Below are positions 1 to 5,707 of a stretch of 6,777 nucleotides of DNA, piece after piece. This DNA is from QAMH01 sp964435565 (GTDB taxonomy: Bacteria; Actinomycetota; Coriobacteriia; Coriobacteriales; QAMH01). Positions within the stretch are counted from its first letter, which is position 1; each line of letters opens with the position of its first letter. The DNA lies in contig CAYSZR010000072.1 in the NCBI GenBank assembly GCA_964435565.1, positions 1-6,777 of the forward strand, read 5' to 3'. A program made the position numbers and the translations under genes. The notes under the pieces are model-generated. The model had not been told where the DNA came from. It saw only the letters and a list, made by a program, of their open reading frames with translations, and made no database searches.

Positions 1-824
1 GCAAGGGATATGCGTATACGGTCGCCATCTGCCGTAGGCGCTGTTAGACAATCATAACCCGCCTGCTGCATAAGCGCACATGCATCGTCGAAATTCGCAG
101 CAATATCACGCGAGCTATGCGCATCGCTTCCTATAGTGCATGAAACGCCCGCAGCGCGAAACGCTTCGAGAAGGTCAAGCGTCGGATACATCTCATGCAC
201 GTCTTTTCGCAGCCCCGCTGTGTTCACCTCGACCATGCATCCCGCCTTCGCCGCCGCCCGTGCCATCTCCAGATAATATTCGCGCATGTCAAAACTCGGC
301 ATCCAGCCATATTTCTTGGGAAGGTCGGGGTGCGCGAATGCCATGATAGGACCAGGATGGGCGGCCATGTCGAGCCATGCCGTGAAATAACGTCTCCAGA
401 CCTCATCCACGCCGGCGTCATTCCAAATGCTCAAGTCACGAGAATCATCGATTGGCAGCATGTCAACAAAATGAACGGACCCAAGCACGTATTCGAATGG
501 TTTGCATAGTTTTTCGAGCTGGGCTGTTCTGCCCGTAAGCCAATCGGCTTCTATACCACAGACAAGCTGCATGGCGCTCTTCTGCTCGCGTAAGAGTTCA
601 CGTTGCTCGTGAAGCTGAGCGACATACACGCGCATGCTGTCTTCAGACATAGAGGTTTCGAACAGCGGGTCCATTCCAGCAGGCAGGACAAGATGTTCTG
701 TCTGGGCAAAGAGAAGAAGACCGAGCTCTTGTGCGCGCGCAACCATCTGCGCAACGGTGCCTTTTCCATGCCCCGAAAAGGCGGAATGCGAATGACAGTC
801 TATGCGCGGACAAGCGGCCATCAT
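1..824 (-). CDS. PHP-domain phosphatase, histidinol-phosphatase (HisJ) family, 3' end outside window
   Basis: I read 274 codons leftward from the ATG at 824 with no stop, so the C-terminus lies beyond the left edge. HisJ proteins are usually about 260-290 residues, so little should be missing. The PHP metal-binding motifs appear in order: DCHSHS with H11 and H13 and then H19, TEH with H44, GIE with E92, GSVHF with H118, FAHPD with H165, EVNTAG near 199-204, and SDAH with D234 and H236. In HisJ these bind a two- or three-metal centre that removes phosphate from L-histidinol phosphate, the penultimate step of histidine synthesis. No other his gene is visible, so a different small phosphate ester is possible. 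The start overlaps the desulfurase stop in an ATGA (824-821), and GAGG lies 7 bases upstream; a second ATG follows at 821. All visible ligands are intact. The PHP family call is strong; the substrate is inferred. Confidence 0.88.
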   Translation of the reverse strand, partial: MMAACPRIDCHSHSAFSGHGKGTVAQMVARAQELGLLLFAQTEHLVLPAGMDPLFETSMSEDSMRVYVAQLHEQRELLREQKSAMQLVCGIEADWLTGRTAQLEKLCKPFEYVLGSVHFVDMLPIDDSRDLSIWNDAGVDEVWRRYFTAWLDMAAHPGPIMAFAHPDLPKKYGWMPSFDMREYYLEMARAAAKAGCMVEVNTAGLRKDVHEMYPTLDLLEAFRAAGVSCTIGSDAHSSRDIAANFDDACALMQQAGYDCLTAPTADGDRIRISL

Positions 825-1987
825 CGAAGCACCTCGGGCAAAGCGTCTAGAAACCGATCGATATCTTCTTGCGTGGTCTGCCATCCAAACGAAAGACGCA
901 AGCTGCAAAACGCACGGTCCTTAGGCACTTTGACCGCACTGAGCACATGACTTGGCTCAAGAGAACCCGACGAGCAGGCCGAACCCGCCGAAACAGCAAT
1001 GCCGGCGTTGTCGCACCTGAGCACGATCGTCTCTCCTTCCAATCCATCGCAAAGAAGCGAAAGGATATGCGGCACGCACGGCGCATCGCTTTCCAGCGTC
1101 TGATGCAAAGGGTGCGCAGAGCGTGTCTTCGCAATACCGGCGAGCAGACGCTGTCGCAATTCCAAAGCATGATTCCAGTTTGCCGCACGTTCGCTCATGG
1201 CGTATTCGACCGCTTGCGCGAATGCGAGCGCGCCGGGGACATTGGATGTACCGCTGCGCAATCCATGTTCCTGCCCACCGCCATGGATCAAGGGCACAAG
1301 GCGCAAACCCCGCCTAAGATACAAGATGCCGCAGCCCTTGAGGGCGCCGATCTTGTGAGCAGAAAACGCGCAGGCGTCCACGCCCGATGCTTCAAGATCG
1401 ATATCGATCTTTCCAAGCGCTTGAACGGCATCGCAGATCATGAGCGCTCCATGCGTATGGACGACGACAGCAAGCTCGCGTATAGGCTGTATGCTGCCGA
1501 TTTCGTTATTGACCGCCTGAATGCAGACGATTGATACGTTATCGCCAGTAGCTTCGATACCGCTTAAAAACTCATCGAGCGCAGCAGGGCTCACCACGCC
1601 CCTTCGATCAGGTTCGATGAAGTCGACCTTGTATCCATCTCTTTTCAGCGAGTCGGCGGCATTGAGGACCGCATGGTGCTCTATTGCCGAGACGACCACA
1701 TGCGTCTTATTCTTTCCAGACGTCATTTTGGCAAGGCCCTTGATCGCCATATTGACCGATTCCGAGCCCCCGGACGTAAAGACGATCTCTGTTGGGGCGT
1801 GTGCCCCAAGCGCTCGCGCTATGCGTGAGCGAGCATCGTTAAGCTGGCGCGCAGCCACACGACCCTCTGCGTACAGAGCGTTCGCATTTGCCCATGAAGC
1901 AGCGGCGAGCACTTCGCGCAGACGATCGTCGAATGGCGCTGTCGCCGCATAATCGAGATAGACACGGCACTGTTCTTTATCGGGCAT
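821..1987 (-). CDS. cysteine desulfurase, NifS/IscS family (class V aminotransferase fold)
   Basis: This 388-residue protein is full length for NifS/IscS enzymes. These PLP enzymes take sulfur from L-cysteine, release alanine, and hold a persulfide for Fe-S cluster assembly, tRNA thiolation or cofactor synthesis. Visible landmarks are VYLDYAAT (9-16), SGGSESVNMAI (72-82) in the cofactor phosphate-binding region, AIEHHA with the ring-stacking His at 104, NNEIG (160-164), CDAVQ with D186 and Q189, SAHK with the Schiff-base lysine K212, RSGTSN (244-249), and the mobile loop SAGSACSSGS with the sulfur-accepting C338. I start at 1987 because the family begins just before VYLDYAAT; an in-frame ATG at 2050 would add 21 residues that lie wholly within rpe. 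The SD is weak: GGGGG, 9 bases before the ATG. The gene overlaps the end of rpe by 11 bases and the PHP gene by 4. No iscU, sufU or mnmA is visible, so the sulfur acceptor cannot be named and I leave the symbol empty. Confidence 0.95.
   Translation of the reverse strand: MPDKEQCRVYLDYAATAPFDDRLREVLAAASWANANALYAEGRVAARQLNDARSRIARALGAHAPTEIVFTSGGSESVNMAIKGLAKMTSGKNKTHVVVSAIEHHAVLNAADSLKRDGYKVDFIEPDRRGVVSPAALDEFLSGIEATGDNVSIVCIQAVNNEIGSIQPIRELAVVVHTHGALMICDAVQALGKIDIDLEASGVDACAFSAHKIGALKGCGILYLRRGLRLVPLIHGGGQEHGLRSGTSNVPGALAFAQAVEYAMSERAANWNHALELRQRLLAGIAKTRSAHPLHQTLESDAPCVPHILSLLCDGLEGETIVLRCDNAGIAVSAGSACSSGSLEPSHVLSAVKVPKDRAFCSLRLSFGWQTTQEDIDRFLDALPEVLR
825..835 (-). promoter_or_regulatory. 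ribosome binding site of the PHP phosphatase gene
   Basis: Inside the last codons of the desulfurase gene, GAGG (835-832) lies 7 bases before the ATG at 824 and 10 before the second ATG at 821. The spacing favours 824, whose ATG shares bases with the TGA stop of the upstream gene, a layout typical of translational coupling. Confidence 0.65.
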
Positions 1988-2636
1988 TGCGAATAGCCCC
2001 CAGCGCGGCTGCGGGATCAGGGGCCTTGAAGATCGCGCTACCCGCGACAAGAACGTCTGCTCCAGCAGCAGCGACGAGCTTGGCCGTTTGAGCGTTTATG
2101 CCCCCATCGACCTCTATAAGGGGATCTACACCGGTAGACCTGCACATCTGAACGATCTGCCCGATCTTTTCCGGCGTGCTTTCGATAAAGGACTGACCGC
2201 CAAAACCGGGATGCACGCTCATGACAAGCACCATGTCCACAGCATCGATGATGCCGGCAAGTTCAGCCGGATCCGTTTCGGGATTGAGCGAAACCCCGGT
2301 CTTGACGCCGGCTTCGCGAATAAGCTGTATCAAGGCAAGCGCATCTTGGCATGTCTCGATATGCACGGTGATCGAATCTGCCCCCGCTTCCAGATACCAG
2401 GGGACTTGGACTTCAGGATTATCGATCATCAAATGCACGTCAAGCGGCACTTTCGTTACCCGCTTCAGGGCCTTGACATGATCTGGCCCGATAGTCAGGT
2501 TTGGGACAAAATGCCCATCCATCACGTCGACGTGAATCCAATCCGCCCCCGCGTCTGCGACCATTGAAACGTCACGCTCGAGATTCGCGAAATCTGCGCT
2601 CAAAATAGATGGGGCTACCTGGATATTTCCGAACAT
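1977..2636 (-). CDS. rpe: ribulose-phosphate 3-epimerase
   Basis: This 219-residue protein is the normal length for Rpe, a cytosolic TIM-barrel metalloenzyme that interconverts D-ribulose 5-phosphate and D-xylulose 5-phosphate in the pentose phosphate pathway. It begins with APSILSADF (8-16). The metal and catalytic residues are all present: H35 and D37 in IHVDVMDG, H68 in DVHLM, and D177 in EVDGGI. The phosphate-site segments MSVHPGFGGQ (139-148) and VAGSAIF (197-203) are intact. I chose the ATG at 2636: AAGGG lies 6 bases upstream, overlapping the gpsA stop, and the preceding residues in the longer open frame (from 2813) are only gpsA read in another frame. It lies 10 bases after gpsA, and its last 11 bases overlap the desulfurase start. 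Intact, with no unusual substitutions seen. Confidence 0.97.
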   Translation of the reverse strand: MFGNIQVAPSILSADFANLERDVSMVADAGADWIHVDVMDGHFVPNLTIGPDHVKALKRVTKVPLDVHLMIDNPEVQVPWYLEAGADSITVHIETCQDALALIQLIREAGVKTGVSLNPETDPAELAGIIDAVDMVLVMSVHPGFGGQSFIESTPEKIGQIVQMCRSTGVDPLIEVDGGINAQTAKLVAAAGADVLVAGSAIFKAPDPAAALGAIRNAR

Positions 2637-2646
2637 GCCATGCCCT

Positions 2647-3642
2647 TCATTCGATTTCTGATTTTCTAGGACGGTCAAAGAAGTTTTCAGCGACCTGATG
2701 AGGATCGAGGCCATCCCAGAGCATCCGCCGGACAGCTTGCGCAATCGGCATATCGATGCCCGCGGTCTGCGCGAGTTCCGACACGGTTTTGCAGGCAACA
2801 GCGCCTTCGGCAACCATATGGGTACGCTGCTCGAATTCGGCGAGCGTGCCGCCGTTGACGATCAGTTCGCCCAGCGCTCGATTACGTGAATGAGGAGACG
2901 AGCACGTCGCGATAAGGTCGCCCACGCCGGCAAGACCCAGACAGGTGCGGTTATCGCCGCCCAAAGCGACCACAAGCCGCGTGACCTCTGCAAGCCCCCT
3001 GGTCATAAGCGAGGCAGAGGCGTTGTCGCCCAGCTTCATAGCCGCGCACATGCCGTTTGCAATGGCGATGATGTTCTTGGATGCGGCGCAAAGCTCGACG
3101 CCCATCACGTCTGCCGAGGTATACACGCGAAACGTCGGCGCGCTGAAGAGCTCTTGGAAGAACAGGGCGCAGTCCTCGTTCGATGATGCGACGACTGTAG
3201 CCGCAGGCAGGCCATGGGAAACCTCTTCCGCATGATTGGGACCGGATAGACAGGCGATGCGTTCGCCATTTCCCAAGACGTCTTCGAGCACTTGGACCAT
3301 CGTAAATCCCGAATGCGCCTCGATGCCCTTAGACAACACGATAACCGGAAGGTCTTGTGAGACATAAGATGCGCAATTGGCGGCGACCTGACGCATGTAC
3401 GAAGATGGACAGACGACGACAAGGGCCTCTGCGCGGTCGAGCACCTCTTCATACGAAGCAGATGCTGCGACGTCGAGTAAGTCGACATCACTCAAATAGC
3501 GTGGGTTCCTATGGGTCTGCTCGATGGCCTGAGCAGTGCTTTCACTGTGCGCCCACATAGTCACCGCATGGCCATTGCATGCCAAAAGATGCGCGATGGC
3601 TGTGCCCCACGAACCAGCACCGACAAGCGCGACCTTACTCAT
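2647..3642 (-). CDS. gpsA: glycerol-3-phosphate dehydrogenase [NAD(P)+]
   Basis: This 331-residue protein matches the usual GpsA length. It reduces dihydroxyacetone phosphate to sn-glycerol 3-phosphate, the backbone for phospholipids and the substrate of PlsY encoded just upstream. The N-terminal Rossmann domain opens with GAGSWGTA (8-15), followed by VVVCPS (75-80) and LSKGIE with K105. The substrate-binding and catalytic part shows SGPNHAEEV (133-141), ASKNIIAIANG with catalytic K189, MTRGLAE (213-219), GVGDL with D242, and SRNR (252-255). The SGPNHAEE segment has His where many GpsA proteins (for example the E. coli enzyme) have Phe; I think this is a lineage variant rather than damage. 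The ATG at 3642 overlaps the plsY stop as ATGA (4 bases), with GGGGA 6 bases upstream, so translation is probably coupled. rpe follows after 10 bases. Confidence 0.97.
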   Translation of the reverse strand: MSKVALVGAGSWGTAIAHLLACNGHAVTMWAHSESTAQAIEQTHRNPRYLSDVDLLDVAASASYEEVLDRAEALVVVCPSSYMRQVAANCASYVSQDLPVIVLSKGIEAHSGFTMVQVLEDVLGNGERIACLSGPNHAEEVSHGLPAATVVASSNEDCALFFQELFSAPTFRVYTSADVMGVELCAASKNIIAIANGMCAAMKLGDNASASLMTRGLAEVTRLVVALGGDNRTCLGLAGVGDLIATCSSPHSRNRALGELIVNGGTLAEFEQRTHMVAEGAVACKTVSELAQTAGIDMPIAQAVRRMLWDGLDPHQVAENFFDRPRKSEIE

Positions 3643-4325
3643 TTCGCGTCCCCGTCCTGGGCGTCTTGGGTGTCTTGGGCATCCTTTGATCTATTGAACG
3701 AGAACTTGGGCTCGGTCCCATTGAATATACGCTTGATATTCGAACGATGCGCATAGACGACCGCAACCATAACAAGCACGCTTACAGTCAGAAGCGGGAC
3801 ATTCAAGCCGCAAAAGATATACGAGAAGACCGGAAAACTGATCGCAGCGCAGATGGAACCGGCTGATATACGACGGCTTAGAAAAGCCACGACCAGAAAT
3901 GTGAGGAGCATGCAGATAACGACGAGCGGATAGCCAACGATAATCGACCCCAGGCCCGTAGAAATGCCCTTGCCCCCGTGAAATCCCAGCCAAGGGCAAA
4001 AGACATGGCCCAAAATCGAGCAGAGGATCGCGACGGTGAGCAGCAAATCAAACTGCCACACTGCATCTATCGCCATGAACATTGCCGCGGCGCGTGCAAA
4101 AGCAACAGCCAAAGCGCCCTTGCCAACATCGCCCACAAAGGTGCCGAGCGCCGCCTTCCAACCATAAAGACGATTCATGTTCGTGGCGCCGATAGAACCA
4201 GAGCCACCGTCTCGGGGGTCAGACCCATAGGCAAGTTTTCCGATGATGACGCCAAAAGGGATGCTCCCCAGCAAAAATGCAACCAGCGCAACAAGGATAT
4301 AGACAAGCGGTGCAGGCAAAAGCAT
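3639..4325 (-). CDS. plsY: glycerol-3-phosphate acyltransferase PlsY (acyl-phosphate dependent)
   Basis: This 228-residue integral membrane protein transfers an acyl group from acyl-phosphate (made by PlsX) to sn-glycerol 3-phosphate, giving lysophosphatidic acid. The three PlsY motifs are recognisable: GSGSIGATN (41-49), GHVFCPWLGFHGGKG (106-120) and AHRSNIKRIFNGTEPK (192-207). Hydrophobic membrane segments lie near residues 5-27, 55-85, 93-110, 125-150 and 158-190. Motif 1 has Ser44 where the family usually has Asn. The last 20 or so residues form an acidic, probably cytoplasmic tail built on a repeated D-A/T-Q triplet, longer than the roughly 200-residue family norm. The gene starts 2 bases after the der stop, with AAGGA in the end of der, 10 bases before the ATG, and overlaps gpsA by 4 bases. 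Next to gpsA this forms a two-step phospholipid entry module. Confidence 0.95.
   Translation of the reverse strand: MLLPAPLVYILVALVAFLLGSIPFGVIIGKLAYGSDPRDGGSGSIGATNMNRLYGWKAALGTFVGDVGKGALAVAFARAAAMFMAIDAVWQFDLLLTVAILCSILGHVFCPWLGFHGGKGISTGLGSIIVGYPLVVICMLLTFLVVAFLSRRISAGSICAAISFPVFSYIFCGLNVPLLTVSVLVMVAVVYAHRSNIKRIFNGTEPKFSFNRSKDAQDTQDAQDGDAK
3657..3683 (-). repeat. three 9-base tandem repeats in the 3' end of plsY
   Basis: Read on the coding strand, three in-frame units follow one another: GATGCCCAA, GACACCCAA and GACGCCCAG, encoding D-A-Q, D-T-Q, D-A-Q. A degenerate fourth unit (GACGGGGAC) follows at 3648-3656 and contains the GGGGA that probably serves as the gpsA ribosome binding site. 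Because the unit is a multiple of three, copy number can change without a frameshift. Confidence 0.8.
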
Positions 4326-4327
4326 GG

Positions 4328-5600
4328 CTAATTCTTCCTTTTGAACTTGAGGCGAATGGGCGTGCCCGTCAGATCGAACGAAGAGCGAAGGCGGTTTTCA
4401 AGATACCGTTTGAACGTGTCGTCGATAAGTTCGGGNNNNNNNNNNGTAATTCAAGCGCAGGCGCTTGGTGCCCTTCACGATGGTATGGCCAAAATCGCGC
4501 AGCTCGGTAAGCAGGGCATTCAGCTGGTTGGTCGCGATATGCTGCGAGTAATTCTGATACACGCCGTCAATGGCGTCCCAAATACGATGTACCGAGCGGC
4601 CCGTTTTGGCGGATATCGTGATGACGGGCGCATAGCCAACGAATTCCATGCGGTCGCCCACAAGCTGTCTGATGTCGTCACGTCGCTGCGGATCTTCGAC
4701 AAGGTCCCACTTGTTGATGAGCACTACCATCGCACAACCGCGATCTGCAGCCATACCGGCTACCTTTTGATCGGCATCGGTCAGGCCAAGCGTCGCATCG
4801 ATCATAAGGAGCACGACCTGAGCGCGATCGATGGCGCGCATGGAGCGCACATACCCATAGTATTCGACGTCTTCGTCTATCTGCGATTTACGGCGGATAC
4901 CGGCAGTGTCGACGATGCGATAGCGCTGCCCATCATGCTCGATAACGCTATCGACGGCGTCGCGTGTGGTGCCGGCGACATCGCTCACAATCGAGCGTTC
5001 GTTTCCAACAAGTCGATTGGTGAGAGAGGACTTGCCCGCATTGGGTCGCCCGATGATGGCAACGTTTATCTCGTCATCATGCACTTCGTCTTGTTGGGGT
5101 TCGGGAAGATTTTCAACGACCTTGTCGAGCAGGTCGCCGGTGCCATGGCCATGCGCGGCAGATACCGGCAGCGGCTCGCCAAGGCCAAGTGAATAGAACT
5201 CCCAGAGCACCTCGTCTTCCCTATCGGGATTATCGAGCTTGTTCACCGCCAGCAAGACAGGGACCTTGCTGCGTTTGAGAACCTGGGCGATATCGGTATC
5301 TTCGCTGGTCACACCTGTATGGCCATCGACTAGGAAAATGACGCATTCGGATTCCTCGCAGGCCATGAGAGCCTGGTTGGTAATCGAACCCTGGAAGCGG
5401 TCGCTTTCGCCCAGCGCGATACCACCGGTATCGATAATCATGAAATCAGTGCCGTTCCAGTCCGTTTTATGATACGAACGATCGCGGGTCACGCCGCGCA
5501 TTTCATGGACGATTGCGTCTTCTGTTTGCGTTATGCGGTTAATAAGCGTGGACTTGCCAACATTTGGACGGCCGACCACAGCTACAAGCGGTAAACTCAT
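4328..5600 (-). CDS. der: ribosome-assembly GTPase Der (EngA), interrupted by an assembly gap
   Basis: Der is an essential tandem GTPase that acts in maturation of the 50S ribosomal subunit. The first G domain shows GRPNVGKS (10-17), VTRD (37-40), DTGG (57-60), NKLD (120-123) and SAA (147-149). The second shows GRPNAGKS (184-191), TTRD (211-214), DTAG (231-234), NKWD (296-299) and SAK (330-332). A C-terminal KH-like domain begins near 355. The frame reads cleanly to LRLNY (residue 385), then meets ten Ns (4436-4445), and resumes in a frame shifted by one as PELIDDTFKRYLENRLRSSF through GTPIRLKFKRKN to the TAG at 4330-4328. The true gap must be a multiple of three; about 17 residues are expected, giving about 437 residues in all, the usual length. 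I chose the ATG at 5600, with GAGG 5 bases upstream, over the GTG at 5606, which overlaps the SD. The break looks like an assembly artefact, not a pseudogene. Confidence 0.95.
4436..4445. other. assembly gap (10 Ns) inside der
   Basis: Ten Ns interrupt the C-terminal KH-like domain of der. Both flanks end exactly on codon boundaries (TAC for Tyr on one side, CCC for Pro on the other), but ten bases break the frame. Ten is likely a placeholder. By comparison with the usual Der pattern (Y-A-T-Q-V, then P-P-T-F, then a short stretch to N-D-P-E-L) about 17 codons, near 51 bases, are missing. Confidence 0.95.
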
Positions 5601-5610
5601 GAGCACCTCA
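5601..5610 (-). promoter_or_regulatory. ribosome binding site of der
   Basis: On the coding strand the bases before the ATG at 5600 read TGAGGTGCTC. GAGG is complementary to the 3' end of 16S rRNA and lies 5 bases from the ATG. An in-frame GTG at 5606 shares its first G with this site and so is unlikely to be the start. Confidence 0.75.
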
Positions 5611-5623
5611 GCTTTCTGACGAG

Positions 5624-5652
5624 ATTGTACCCTACCATGATTTCAGTGTCAG
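5624..5652 (-). promoter_or_regulatory. sigma70-type promoter for the der operon
   Basis: On the minus strand, CTGACA (5652-5647) and TACAAT (5629-5624) are separated by exactly 17 bases; each hexamer matches the TTGACA/TATAAT consensus at 5 of 6 positions. Transcription would begin near 5617, giving a leader of only about 17 bases before the der ATG. It lies in the one real spacer of the window, between DUF512 and der, which suggests it drives der and the five genes that follow. Confidence 0.7.
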
Positions 5653-5692
5653 ATACGCCACAGTCAAATAACCTGTACATAACGCATTTATC

Positions 5693-5707
5693 GGCAGGCA
5701 GCCTGCC
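5693..5707 (-). other. perfect 7-base inverted repeat at the DUF512 stop codon
   Basis: GGCAGGC and GCCTGCC flank a single central base, so RNA could form a 6-pair, G+C-rich stem with a 3-base loop, starting at the last base of the TAG stop. No run of T follows on the minus strand (the next bases are GATAAATGCG), so it does not look like a standard intrinsic terminator. It may be a weak terminator, an RNA 3'-end stabiliser, or chance. Confidence 0.4.

Larger units (their letters stand above)
5601..5706. other. intergenic spacer between DUF512 gene and der
   Basis: This is the longest non-coding stretch in the window (106 bases). It holds most of the inverted repeat at the DUF512 end, the promoter at 5624-5652 and the der ribosome binding site. 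I see no riboswitch, small gene or RNA gene in it. Confidence 0.8.

Noticed and set aside
869..1534. 221-codon open frame on the + strand
   Set aside because: It is antisense to the cysteine desulfurase, is rich in Arg as expected for a shadow frame, and resembles no family I know.
1988..2050. Extended N-terminus for the cysteine desulfurase
   Set aside because: The extra 21 residues overlap rpe fully and precede the normal family start; the ATG at 1987 fits better.
2088..2567. 159-codon open frame on the + strand
   Set aside because: It lies wholly antisense to rpe, whose family motifs are unmistakable; the + strand translation shows no recognisable motif and has no convincing upstream signals.
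2637..2813. Extended N-terminus for rpe
   Set aside because: The added residues are gpsA in another frame; the family N-terminus and a good ribosome binding site both place the start at 2636.
4398..4448. Der ending in RTYRRHVQTVS
   Set aside because: This end comes from reading past the Ns in the wrong register; the frame ending at 4328 gives the real Der C-terminus (YLENRLR and GTPIRLKFKRKN).
4341..5192. 283-codon + strand frame running through the Ns
   Set aside because: It is antisense to der and stays open only because Ns hide any stop; no coding motif is seen.
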